Positions 30,003 through 37,969 of a stretch of DNA of 42,936 nucleotides are shown here, piece by piece. This DNA is from Chloroflexota bacterium (lineage in GTDB: Bacteria; Chloroflexota; Limnocylindria; P2-11E; CF-107). The notes under the pieces were generated by a model. That model worked only from the letters and a program-made list of their open reading frames with translations. It searched no databases and was not told where the DNA came from. Within the stretch, counting starts at the first letter, position 1, and the number at the start of each line of letters is the position of its first letter. Where the stretch lies: contig VBHP01000048.1 of assembly GCA_005881435.1 (NCBI GenBank), positions 1-42,936 on the forward strand. The letters run 5' to 3'. The translations under genes were made by a program, and so were the position numbers.

Positions 30003-31196
30003 TTGGCTACGACCTCGGTCTGCCTCGCCCTCGGGATCCTGATGGTGTACTCGGCGTCGGGCGCTCGCGCGTTCGACGCCCTCGACAACCCGCAGTACTT
30101 CCTGCTGCAGCAATCGGCTTGGGGCCTGATCGGACTGGCAGGGATGGCGATCGCCGCACGAGTCGACTACCACCGCTATCGGCGTATCGCGGCGCCGCTC
30201 CTCGGTGTCGCGGTCGTGCTGCTGCTGCTGGTGCTCGTTCCGGCGCTCGGCGTCAGCGGCGGCGGCGCGACTCGCTGGCTGCGGGTATTCGGTCCGATCG
30301 CGCTGCAGCCGGCTGAGTTCGCCAAGCTCGCGCTGGTCCTGTACCTCGCCGCGTGGCTGGCATCGAAACGGCCGGAGCTGCAAGGCGGCAAGTTGATGCT
30401 GCCATTCCTGTTGATCGTCGGCGGCACCGCCGGACTCGTCGTGATCGAGCCGGACCTCGGTACGGCGATCGTGCTCGTCGGTTTCGCGCTGCTGCTGTAC
30501 TTCGCGGCGGGCGCGCGCCTGATCGAGTTCGGTGCCGTGGGAGCCCTCATGGCCGTGGGTGCGCTGGCGCTCGCACTCGCACCTGGCTATCGCTCGGGGC
30601 GGCTGCTCGCGTTCCTGGACCCGTGGACGGATCCGAACGGCAAAGGCTTTCACACGCTGCAGGCGCTGTACTCCCTCGCGCTCGGTGGGATCTTCGGGGA
30701 GGGTCTCGGCGCGGGCCGCGAGAAGTTCGGTTACCTCCCCGCGCCGTACACCGATTCGATCTACGCCGTCCTTGCCGACGAGCTTGGGCTCATCGGCGCT
30801 CTCGCCGTCGTCTTCCTGTTCGGCGCGATCGTGCTGCAAGGCCTCCGCATCGCGCGGCGCGCGCCGGACTCGCACGGCGCACTTCTTGCCGTCGGCATCA
30901 CTGCGTCGCTGGGATTGCAGGCCTGGATCAACATGGCCGTCGTGGCGGCACTCGTGCCGGTCACCGGGATCACGCTTCCGTTCATCAGCTACGGTGGTTC
31001 ATCGTTGTTGGTCAGCCTCACGAGCGTCGGTATTTTGCTGAACGTCGGCCGCCAGGGATCATTGGAGAAGAGAATCGGTGGAAACCAGAGTCATGCTCGC
31101 GGGCGGGGGGACCGCCGGTCATACGAGCCCGCTCCTCGCGGTGAGCGACGCGCTCGGCGCGCTGGCTCCCTGTCGTTTCGTCTTCGTCGGCGGTAG
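30003..31196 (+). CDS. ftsW: Peptidoglycan glycosyltransferase FtsW (SEDS family)
   Basis: 397 residues from TTG 30003. Ten-helix SEDS polymerase that polymerises lipid II at the septum with FtsI. First helix TTSVCLALGILMVYSAS, then the diagnostic RWLRVFGPIALQPAEFAKLALVLYLAAW, VVIEPDLGTAIVL (catalytic Asp), GYRSGRLLAFLDPWTDPNGKGFHTL and FISYGGSSLLVSLTSVGILLN. The TTG leaves a minimal N-terminus without the usual cytoplasmic tail, and ATG 29984 in another frame (MRRNSLIGYDL) looks like one, so a frameshift or the in-frame TGA upstream may have cut it. The C-terminal 39 residues (basic) overlap murG by 119 nt. Confidence 0.88.
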   Translation: MATTSVCLALGILMVYSASGARAFDALDNPQYFLLQQSAWGLIGLAGMAIAARVDYHRYRRIAAPLLGVAVVLLLLVLVPALGVSGGGATRWLRVFGPIALQPAEFAKLALVLYLAAWLASKRPELQGGKLMLPFLLIVGGTAGLVVIEPDLGTAIVLVGFALLLYFAAGARLIEFGAVGALMAVGALALALAPGYRSGRLLAFLDPWTDPNGKGFHTLQALYSLALGGIFGEGLGAGREKFGYLPAPYTDSIYAVLADELGLIGALAVVFLFGAIVLQGLRIARRAPDSHGALLAVGITASLGLQAWINMAVVAALVPVTGITLPFISYGGSSLLVSLTSVGILLNVGRQGSLEKRIGGNQSHARGRGDRRSYEPAPRGERRARRAGSLSFRLRRR

Positions 31197-32232
31197 GCGC
31201 GGCCTCGAGAACCGGATCATTCCCGAGCGCGGCATGGAGTACCACCGCACGCTGATGCCGTCGCTTCGCGATCCGGAGTCGCGGTTGTCGCTGCTGACCG
31301 CCGCTATCGCGCTGCCGATCGCTGTAGCGCAGGCGCTGTGGGTGATCCTGCGCGTTCGGCCACGCGCGCTGCTGACCTCGGGAGGGTTGGTCTCGCTGCC
31401 GGTCGTGCTCGCGGCCACGATCCGACGCGTGCCGATCGTGATCTGGAATGGCGACGCGGTCCCCGGCCGGGTCAACCGGATGCTGGCGCGTTTTTCACGC
31501 CGTGTGGCGTCAACGTTCCCGGAAGAGGAGCGGTTCTTCACCAGGGACAAAGTGGTGGTGACGGGAAACCCGATCCGCGCCGAGCTGCTGCAATGGACTC
31601 GCGCCGCCGGACGCGACGCGCTCGGCCTTCCCGCGGATGCCCGTGTCGTCCTCATCGGCGGCGGCAGCCAAGGCGCGCAGGTCATCAACGGCGCCGTTGA
31701 CGCCGCACTCACGCGCCTGCTGGCGAATGCGTACGTGGTCCATCTCACCGGCGACGCCTATCTGCCGCGTGCCCAGGCACGTCGCGGCTCGCTGTTGCCG
31801 CCGGAGCGCCGCGAGCGCTACCGGCCCTATGCCTTCCTTACTGATCAGATGGGCGCCGCACTCGCCGCGGCCGATCTGATGGTCGGACGTGCTGGCTCGG
31901 GAACGATCGCCGAGGCACTCGCTCTCGGACTGCCGCTTGTGCTCGTGCCGTTCGGCGTCGCCGCGAGCGGGCACCAGCTTGCGAACGCGCATTCCGTCGT
32001 CGACGCCGGCGCAGCGATCCTGGTCCGGGAGAGCGAGCTCGACGGCGATCGTCTCTCCGCCGTGGTCGTCGGCCTGCTCGAGGACCGCGATCGGCTGTCG
32101 CGCATGCGCGTCGCCGCCGCGCGCGCCGGGCGGCCGGATGCCGCAGTCCGCATCGCGAACCTCGTGCTCGAGCTCGTCGAGCCGAAGATGATCTCGCGCG
32201 AACACCGCCCGATGGCCGAGAAGCGGCCCTAG
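31078..32232 (+). CDS. murG: UDP-GlcNAc--lipid I GlcNAc transferase MurG
   Basis: 384 residues from GTG 31078, with GGAG 10 nt upstream; ATG 31093 (MLAGGGTAGHTSPLLAV) is an alternative. Adds GlcNAc to lipid I, forming lipid II at the inner membrane face. G-loop 1 is GGGTAGH (9-15), second G-loop LLTSGGLVSLPVVLAA, then TGNPIRAELL, IGGGSQGAQVINGAV and GRAGSGTIAEALALGLPLVLVP (donor site). Both GT-B halves are complete. It lies inside the 3' end of ftsW by 119 nt and touches murC (TAGTG). Confidence 0.94.
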   Translation: METRVMLAGGGTAGHTSPLLAVSDALGALAPCRFVFVGGRRGLENRIIPERGMEYHRTLMPSLRDPESRLSLLTAAIALPIAVAQALWVILRVRPRALLTSGGLVSLPVVLAATIRRVPIVIWNGDAVPGRVNRMLARFSRRVASTFPEEERFFTRDKVVVTGNPIRAELLQWTRAAGRDALGLPADARVVLIGGGSQGAQVINGAVDAALTRLLANAYVVHLTGDAYLPRAQARRGSLLPPERRERYRPYAFLTDQMGAALAAADLMVGRAGSGTIAEALALGLPLVLVPFGVAASGHQLANAHSVVDAGAAILVRESELDGDRLSAVVVGLLEDRDRLSRMRVAAARAGRPDAAVRIANLVLELVEPKMISREHRPMAEKRP

Positions 32233-33605
32233 TGCGGTTCCACATCATCGGCATCGGCGGCGCTGGTATGAGCGCCATCGCGCAGCTCCTGCTCGCCGGC
32301 GGACACGACGTCACGGGTTCGGACTCGTCGGCGGATTGGCCGCTGGCGAAGCTTGTGGCCCAGGCTGGTGGCACGGTCGTCGGCAACTTCGACCGACGCA
32401 ATGTCGGCGGCGCCGACGTCGTCATCCGTTCCTCGGCCTATAAGGAGAGCCACCCGGAGGTCGTTGCCGCGCGCGAGGCGGGCATTCCGGTCTGGCGCCG
32501 CCAGGACGCCTGGGCCTTTCTGGCGCGCGGGAAGAAGGTCGTCGCCGTCGCGGGCACGCACGGCAAGACCACGACGACGGGGCTGGTCTTCAGCGCGCTG
32601 CGCGCCGGCGGTCTGGATCCGTCGCTCCTCTGCGGCGGCGAGCTCGTCGATCTGGGCGCGAACGCCTACTCCGGGAGCGGCGAACATCTGGTGATCGAGG
32701 CCGACGAGTACGATCGCGCGTTTCTGTCCCTCAGCCCCGTCGTCGCCGTCGTGACGAACGTCGACCACGATCACGTCGACGTGTTCCCGAAGCGCGCCGA
32801 CGTGGAGGCCGCGTTCCACGAGTTCGCCCGGCGCATCGCTCCCGGCGGGAGGCTCATCGCCTGCGCCGACGACACCGGATCGGCGGCGCTGGCGTCCTGG
32901 ACGCGGCGCGAGCTCGACGCGGTGTGGACCTCGACCTACGGCACCGACGAGGCCGCCGAGTGGCGCATCCTGCGCCTCGGCCTGGAGCCGCGGTCGACGA
33001 CGTTCGAGCTCGTGTCACCGAAAGGCGAGGCCACCCGGCTGGAGCTGCAGCTCCTCGGCACGCACAACGCCCGAAACGCCGCAGCCGCCGTCGCAGCCGC
33101 CGATTCCTGCAGCGTGGCGCCGAGTGTGGCTGCTGCCGGCATCGGTGCGTTCGCGGGGACGAAGCGGCGTCTGGAGACCCTCGGCACCAGCGGCGGCGTG
33201 CGGGTCGTCGATGACTACGCGCACCATCCGGCCGAGATCCGTGCGACGATCGAGGCCGCGCGCGCCACCACGACCGGCCGGCTGATCGCCGTGTTCCAGC
33301 CGCATACGCCGAGCCGGCTCGCCGCGTTCCTGTCCGACTTCGCCGCAGCCTTACGACTGGCAGACGGCGCCATCGTCGTCGAGACCTTCAGCTCGGCGCG
33401 CGAGGCCTCGGACGAGGGCCAGGGCGCGCGTGAGCTGGCGCGTCTCGCCGGCGCGTTCTACGCCGCGACGAACTTCAAGGCCGCGCGCCGCGTCGCGGAC
33501 ATCGCGCAGTCCGGCGACCTGGTGCTGGTCCTCGGCGCCGGTGATGTGCGCGAGGCCGGTCAGAAGGCGCTGGCTCTGCTCGGCGAGGCCGCCGCGTCGC
33601 GATGA
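32232..33605 (+). CDS. murC: UDP-MurNAc--L-Ala ligase MurC
   Basis: 457 residues, first Mur ligase of the pathway (adds L-Ala). N-terminus FHIIGIGGAGMSAIAQLLL, SSAYKESHPEVVAAREAGIP, P-loop GTHGKTTTTG with K112, VIEADEYDRAFLSLSP, NVDHDHVDVF (MurC-type metal His/Asp) and RRLETLGTSGGVRVVDDYAHHPAEI. The YAHHP motif distinguishes MurC. C-terminal domain complete. Start GTG 32232 overlaps the murG stop by 1 nt; stop overlaps murB (ATGA). Confidence 0.95.
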   Translation: MRFHIIGIGGAGMSAIAQLLLAGGHDVTGSDSSADWPLAKLVAQAGGTVVGNFDRRNVGGADVVIRSSAYKESHPEVVAAREAGIPVWRRQDAWAFLARGKKVVAVAGTHGKTTTTGLVFSALRAGGLDPSLLCGGELVDLGANAYSGSGEHLVIEADEYDRAFLSLSPVVAVVTNVDHDHVDVFPKRADVEAAFHEFARRIAPGGRLIACADDTGSAALASWTRRELDAVWTSTYGTDEAAEWRILRLGLEPRSTTFELVSPKGEATRLELQLLGTHNARNAAAAVAAADSCSVAPSVAAAGIGAFAGTKRRLETLGTSGGVRVVDDYAHHPAEIRATIEAARATTTGRLIAVFQPHTPSRLAAFLSDFAAALRLADGAIVVETFSSAREASDEGQGARELARLAGAFYAATNFKAARRVADIAQSGDLVLVLGAGDVREAGQKALALLGEAAASR

Positions 33606-34480
33606 GGTCGCTGGTGCGCGGCGTCCGCGGCGAACCGCTGTCGCGCCACACCTCATGGCATATCGGCGGACCGGCCGACTATTTCCTGTCGGTCGGGACG
33701 ACCGACGACCTCATCGAGGGCGTCCTCGCCGCGCGCGAGCAAGCCCTGCCGGTGTTCATCCTTGGCGGCGGGACGAACCTGCTCGTCGCCGACGCCGGCA
33801 TCCGCGGGGTCGTGATCCATAACCAGGTCGACGACACCAGCGTCGATGGCACCAGGATTAGCGCGACCGCGGGCGTGACTATGGCGCACGTAGCCGCGGT
33901 CGCGGGGCGCAATGGCATCGGCGGGCTGGAGTTCGCCGCCACGGTCCCGGGCACCGTCGGCGGCGCCGTGCACGGGAACGCCGGGGCGTTCGGGACCGAG
34001 ACCAAGGACGTGGTCGAAGAGGTCGCGCTGTTCGACCCCGCGACCGGCGTCAGCATCGTCGAGCCACGCGAGCTTGCGTTCCGTTACCGCTACAGCGCGC
34101 TCAAGGAGCGACCGGAGGTCGTTGTGCTGCAAGCGGCTTTTCGCGGCGTGCCCAGCGAGCGCGGCGCGGTCGTCGCCAAGATCAAGGAGATGGCCAACCT
34201 GCGGATGCAGAAGCAACCGCTGCGTCTGCCGAACAGCGGCTCGGTGTTCAAGAATCCGCCGGGCGATCACGCCGGCCGGCTCGTTGAGGCCGCGGGGCTG
34301 AAGGGCCTGCGCGTCGGCGGAGCGGTCGTGTCGGAGAAGCACGGCAACTTCATCGTCAACGATGCCGAAGCCACGGCGGCGGACGTGCGGGCACTGATCG
34401 AGGAGGTCCAGCGTCGAGTCTTCGAGACGGTCGGCGTGCGGTTGGAGCCAGAGGTGGAATTCGTCGGAGAGTGGTCGTGA
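33602..34480 (+). CDS. murB: UDP-N-acetylenolpyruvoylglucosamine reductase MurB
   Basis: 292 residues, type II size. FAD enzyme that reduces enolpyruvyl-UDP-GlcNAc to UDP-MurNAc with NADPH. SRHTSWHIGGPADYF and ILGGGTNLLVADAGIRG bind FAD; GGLEFAATVPGTVGGAVHGN is the family signature. Catalytic Ser in PNSGSVFKNPPGDHAGRLVE, and the C-terminal Glu in LEPEVEFVG is present. Start ATG 33602 overlaps the murC stop; stop overlaps the MBL hydrolase (GTGA). Confidence 0.94.
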   Translation: MRSLVRGVRGEPLSRHTSWHIGGPADYFLSVGTTDDLIEGVLAAREQALPVFILGGGTNLLVADAGIRGVVIHNQVDDTSVDGTRISATAGVTMAHVAAVAGRNGIGGLEFAATVPGTVGGAVHGNAGAFGTETKDVVEEVALFDPATGVSIVEPRELAFRYRYSALKERPEVVVLQAAFRGVPSERGAVVAKIKEMANLRMQKQPLRLPNSGSVFKNPPGDHAGRLVEAAGLKGLRVGGAVVSEKHGNFIVNDAEATAADVRALIEEVQRRVFETVGVRLEPEVEFVGEWS

Positions 34481-35151
34481 GCCCGATCGGTATCGAGGAC
34501 GTGATCCCGCTGCATCTTGCCGACTGCACCTTTCCGGCGAGCCACCCGCTGGTGGGTCAACGTGGCACCGTGCATGGCTTCGCCGTGCGACACCCCGCCG
34601 GCGTCTTCGTGTTCGACACCGGCATCGGCACCGGGAACGCGTGGGTAGACGCGAACTTCCGACCGAAGGTACGCGCCATCGACGACGCGCTGCGCGAGGT
34701 CGGGCTGCGCGCGGACGATGTGACCGCGGTGGCGAACAGTCATCTGCACTTCGATCACGCCGGCCAGAACGCGCGCTTCGGCAACGTGCCGATCTACGTC
34801 CAGCGGATCGAGCGCGCCGCCGCGCGCGCCGACGGCTACACCATCAGCGAGTGGATCGAGTTCGCCGGCGCGCGGTACGAGCCGATCGACGGCGACGCCG
34901 AGCCCGTCGCCGGGATCCAGCTCCTGGCCACGCCGGGCCACACGCGCGGTCACCAGTCCGCCGTCATCGCCACCACCGATGGCCCGGTGGTCCTCGCCGG
35001 ACAGGCGGTGTACTCAGTCGCGGAGTGGCGCGGCGAAGCCGACCCGGCGGACCAATCGCCGAAGTCGGCGGCTTCGGCGAAGCGCCTGCGCGGGCTGGGC
35101 GCGCGGCGCGTGTTCTTCGGGCATGACGCCTCGCGCTGGGACGGAGCGTGA
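34477..35151 (+). CDS. Metallo-beta-lactamase-fold hydrolase (AHL-lactonase-like)
   Basis: 224 residues from GTG 34477, which overlaps the murB stop; ribosome binding site GGAGAGTG. MBL fold with the two-metal motif HLHFDHAGQN (HxHxDH), a later His in LLATPGHTRGHQSAVI, Asp/Gln region (LAGQAVYS, with Gln for the usual metal Asp) and FFGHDASRWD. The motif PGHTRGHQS and size are those of the N-acyl-homoserine-lactonase-type family; substrates in the family vary widely. No signal peptide. It sits inside the dcw cluster in translational coupling with murB and ddl, so it may have a wall-precursor or metabolite-repair role. Confidence 0.85.
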   Translation: MSPIGIEDVIPLHLADCTFPASHPLVGQRGTVHGFAVRHPAGVFVFDTGIGTGNAWVDANFRPKVRAIDDALREVGLRADDVTAVANSHLHFDHAGQNARFGNVPIYVQRIERAAARADGYTISEWIEFAGARYEPIDGDAEPVAGIQLLATPGHTRGHQSAVIATTDGPVVLAGQAVYSVAEWRGEADPADQSPKSAASAKRLRGLGARRVFFGHDASRWDGA

Positions 35152-36251
35152 AGAAGATCCGCGTCGGCGTGCTCATGGGCGGCGCCTCGAACGAACGCGA
35201 GATCTCGCTCGCCAGCGGCAAGATGGTGGCGGAGCATCTGCCGAAGGACCGTTATGAGGTCGTGTTGCTCGATCCGCTCGCGTTGATGGTCGGAAACGCG
35301 AAGCTCTCGAGCGCGATGCGCGACAAGGCCAAGGCTCTCATCGCCAAGGGCGGGATCATCGAAGCGCTTCCCGAACGGGACAAGGCGCTTCCGGCCTCGT
35401 TCCAGAAAGAGATGACCACTGCCGCCGCGACGGTGCTGCCGGCGACCGACGCGGTCGCGGCGACCGGTGGGGACGCGCGTATCGACGTCGCGTTCCCGGT
35501 CCTGCACGGCACCTATGGCGAGGACGGCACCCTGCAGGGCATGCTCGATCTGATCGGCATCCGCTACGTCGGGTCCGGCACGCTGGCATCGGCGCTGGCG
35601 ATGGACAAGCTCATGACCAAGACCGTGCTGGAGGCCAGCGGGCTTCCGATCGCGCGCGACCTGCTCGTCGAGCGTCGTGATTTCGTCGCGGCGCCGGAGG
35701 ACACAGCCGGACGGGTCGGCGCGCAGATCCTGCCGGCCGTGGTGAAACCGGTACGCAGCGGATCGAGCATCGGGATGACGATCGTGCACACGCGAGCCGA
35801 GATGGGCCCGGCTCTGGAGGAGGCTTTCCGCTACGACGATCGCGCCCTGGTCGAGGAGCGTCTTTCCGGGACCGAGCTGACCGTGGGCGTCATCGGCAAC
35901 CGGGAGCTCACGGCGTTGCCGGTCATCGAGATCGTGACCAAGCGCGAGTTCTTCGACTATCAGGCCAAGTACGACCCCGCCCTTACCGAGGAGATCTGCC
36001 CGGCGCGAGTCTCCGACGCGATCGCACGCGAGGTCCAGGATCTCGCGATGCGGGCTCATCGCGCGCTCGGCTGCCGCGGGCTCTCACGCACGGACTTCAT
36101 CTACGGCGCGGATGGAGCGGTGATCCTGGAGGTCAACACGATGCCTGGGATGACGGTCAACAGCCTGCTGCCGAAGGCCGCTCGCGTCGCGGGCATCCCG
36201 TTCGGCGAGCTGTTGGATCGCCTGGTCCAGCTCGCGCTCGAGGACGAGTGA
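35148..36251 (+). CDS. ddl: D-alanine--D-alanine ligase
   Basis: 367 residues, longer than E. coli DdlB (about 306). ATP-grasp enzyme joining two D-Ala for MurF. N-terminal VGVLMGGASNEREISLASGK, VLHGTYGEDGTLQGMLDLIG (catalytic loop), YVGSGTLASALAMDK, VVKPVRSGSSIGMT, VEERLSGTELTVGVIG, RTDFIYGADGAVILEVNTMPGMT. An insertion of about 60 residues lies between residues 40 and 105 (Lys/Ala-rich). Start GTG 35148 overlaps the MBL stop; the stop overlaps ftsQ (GTGA). Confidence 0.93.
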   Translation: MKKIRVGVLMGGASNEREISLASGKMVAEHLPKDRYEVVLLDPLALMVGNAKLSSAMRDKAKALIAKGGIIEALPERDKALPASFQKEMTTAAATVLPATDAVAATGGDARIDVAFPVLHGTYGEDGTLQGMLDLIGIRYVGSGTLASALAMDKLMTKTVLEASGLPIARDLLVERRDFVAAPEDTAGRVGAQILPAVVKPVRSGSSIGMTIVHTRAEMGPALEEAFRYDDRALVEERLSGTELTVGVIGNRELTALPVIEIVTKREFFDYQAKYDPALTEEICPARVSDAIAREVQDLAMRAHRALGCRGLSRTDFIYGADGAVILEVNTMPGMTVNSLLPKAARVAGIPFGELLDRLVQLALEDE

Positions 36252-36997
36252 CCGGCGCTGCCGCGGCGCGGCGTCGCGCGCAACGCGCGCGGCGGGTCCG
36301 GATCCAGCGCGATCTGTCGCGACCGCTTGCTGGGGTGGTAGCGCTGGTGGCGCTGTCGATGCTCGGGGCGGCGCTCAGCGGGGCGCTCCCGATCCGCGAT
36401 GTCGTCGTCTCCGGCGCGGCCCGCCTCTCGGGGAGCGAGATCCGGACCGCGGCGGCGCTTGATAGGGTCTCGGTGTTTCGCGCCACGGCTCGTGACGCCG
36501 AGGCCCGCGTCCTCGGCCTCGCGGCCGTGAAACGAGCGCGGGTCACGATCCTGCTTCCGGATCGAGCGCTGGTCGACGTCGAGGAGCGACGTCCTTCGAT
36601 CGTGGTCTCGTCCGCGGCGGGCCGGGTTTTCGCCGACGACGGCGGCGCGCTCTTCACCGGAGGTCCGGCTGCGGACGGCCTCGCGACGCTGGAGGACGAA
36701 ACGGCGCGGCGGGCCGTCGGCGACCGGCTCGATCCCGCGCTCGTGGCATCCACGATCGCGATCGCGACGCGCGAGCCCGCCTACTTCGGACTGCCGATCG
36801 ACCACATTCGGCTCACCAATGTCTACGGACTGGTCGCCGCACTTCGCGGGGGTCCGGAGCTCCGCCTCGGCACCGCGGACCAAGTGGACCTGAAGCTCGA
36901 AGCGGCACGACAAATCGTGCTGTCGCGCGCGGGGAAACGCCTAGACTACGTCGACGTGCGCAACCGCGAGAACCCCGTGTTCTTCCCGTTGAACTAA
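36248..36997 (+). CDS. ftsQ: Cell division protein FtsQ / DivIB
   Basis: 249 residues. Very basic cytoplasmic N-terminus (1-25), one membrane helix (about 27-47), POTRA domain with IRDVVVSGAARLSGSEIRTA and VKRARVTILLPDRALVDVEE, then the FtsQ beta domain (GRVFADDGGALF; LDYVDVRNRENPVFFPLN). Acts as the outer-face scaffold for FtsL and FtsI. Start GTG 36248 overlaps ddl; stop overlaps sbp (TAATG). Confidence 0.9.
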   Translation: MTGAAAARRRAQRARRVRIQRDLSRPLAGVVALVALSMLGAALSGALPIRDVVVSGAARLSGSEIRTAAALDRVSVFRATARDAEARVLGLAAVKRARVTILLPDRALVDVEERRPSIVVSSAAGRVFADDGGALFTGGPAADGLATLEDETARRAVGDRLDPALVASTIAIATREPAYFGLPIDHIRLTNVYGLVAALRGGPELRLGTADQVDLKLEAARQIVLSRAGKRLDYVDVRNRENPVFFPLN

Positions 36998-37320
36998 TGC
37001 TGCTTCCGCTCCTGGGGGTGCTCGCCGGCGTGCTCCTCGGCCTTGCCCTTCGCCTCAATTTGCCCATCGACTGGGCGCGCTACACGGCGGTCGGCATCCT
37101 CGCCGCGCTGGACTCGCTGCTCGGCGCCTTCCGCGCGGAGCTCGAAGGCAACTTCGACACTCGCGTGTTCCTCTCCGGATTCTTCACCAACGGCTTGCTG
37201 GCGGCGGCGCTGACGTTCCTCGGCGATCGACTCGGCATCGACCTGTACCTGGTGGCGCTGTTCGCCTTCGGCTGGCGCCTGTTCCAGAACGCCGCGATCA
37301 TCCGGCGCCACTTCTTGTAA
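36997..37320 (+). CDS. Small basic membrane protein (Sbp family, DUF1290)
   Basis: 107 residues, three membrane helices (LLPLLGVLAGVLLGLALRL; YTAVGILAALDSLLGAF; FLSGFFTNGLLAAALTFLG with a further one in LYLVALFAFGWRLFQN). The motif IDWARYTAVGILAALDSLLG and FDTRVFLSGFFTNGLLAA is diagnostic of the Sbp family found between ftsQ and ftsA/ftsZ in monoderm bacteria. Function is unknown; location implies a link to division. Start ATG 36997 overlaps the ftsQ stop. The globin gene follows after 64 nt. Confidence 0.93.
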   Translation: MLLPLLGVLAGVLLGLALRLNLPIDWARYTAVGILAALDSLLGAFRAELEGNFDTRVFLSGFFTNGLLAAALTFLGDRLGIDLYLVALFAFGWRLFQNAAIIRRHFL

Positions 37321-37384
37321 TCGCCCCTTTTCGAGGCGCCAGGCGCGGCGTAGGATGCCGTCGCTTCGAAGGGGGAGGTGGCGT

Positions 37385-37810
37385 ATGGCCACGCTGTACG
37401 AGCGGCTCGGAGGCGGACCGGCGATCGAGGCCGTGGTGGAGGACTTCGTCGCGCGCTGCGCGGGCGACGCACGGATCAACGGCAAGTTTGCACGCACCGA
37501 TGTCGGCCGGCTGACGACGATGCTCGTCGATCAGGTCACGGAGGCCACCGGCGGACCGGCCGACTATCACGGGCGATCGATGAAGGACACGCATCGCGAC
37601 ATGGCCGTCACGGCGGGCGAGTTCGATGCGCTGGTCGAGGATCTGATCGCGACGCTGGATCGGTTCGAGGTCGGCAAGGGCGAGCAGCAGGAACTCATCG
37701 GTGTTCTGGGATCGCTTCGAGGCGACATCGTCGAGATCGAATCGCCGGAAACGGGCACGCCCCTTCCCGCCGACTATGTGGCTGCAGCCCCGCTGGTGCA
37801 GACGAAATAG
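37385..37810 (+). CDS. Truncated hemoglobin, group I-like globin
   Basis: 141 residues from ATG 37385 with GGGAGGT 5 nt upstream; TAGGAT at 37352-37357 could be a -10. N-terminus TLYERLGGGPAIEAVVEDF is the group I trHb start, with MKDTHRDMAVTAGEFDALVEDL carrying the proximal (F8) His. The B10 position is Val instead of the usual Tyr (VEDFVARC versus VDDFYVRV in trHbN), so the distal pocket should differ. Binds heme and probably O2 or NO. Its position between sbp and ftsA is outside known dcw composition. Confidence 0.88.
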   Translation: MATLYERLGGGPAIEAVVEDFVARCAGDARINGKFARTDVGRLTTMLVDQVTEATGGPADYHGRSMKDTHRDMAVTAGEFDALVEDLIATLDRFEVGKGEQQELIGVLGSLRGDIVEIESPETGTPLPADYVAAAPLVQTK

Positions 37811-37832
37811 CGTTCCGGTGGGATATTGCCCT

Positions 37833-37862
37833 TTGCCTTTTGCCGCCGGATAGGCGCACAAT
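37833..37862 (+). promoter_or_regulatory. Putative promoter before ftsA
   Basis: TTGCCT (4 of 6 to TTGACA), 18-nt spacer, CACAAT (4 of 6 to TATAAT). It lies in the 159-nt gap between the globin and ftsA genes. Would allow ftsA-ftsZ to be expressed apart from the mur genes. Confidence 0.5.
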
Positions 37863-37969
37863 CACCGACGACCGTCGCAGCCTCGCGCGACGCCCGTGGG
37901 CGCGGGTGGGGAGCCGAGCGCAAAGGCCAGGGGAGGACGTAGTCAGATCTCGCGCGCGCGGAGGAACGC

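Noticed and set aside
29054-30316. 420-codon plus-strand frame spanning murD and ftsW
   Set aside because: Arg/Ser-rich off-frame reading of murD. Only its part near ATG 29984 was kept as a hint of a FtsW N-terminus.
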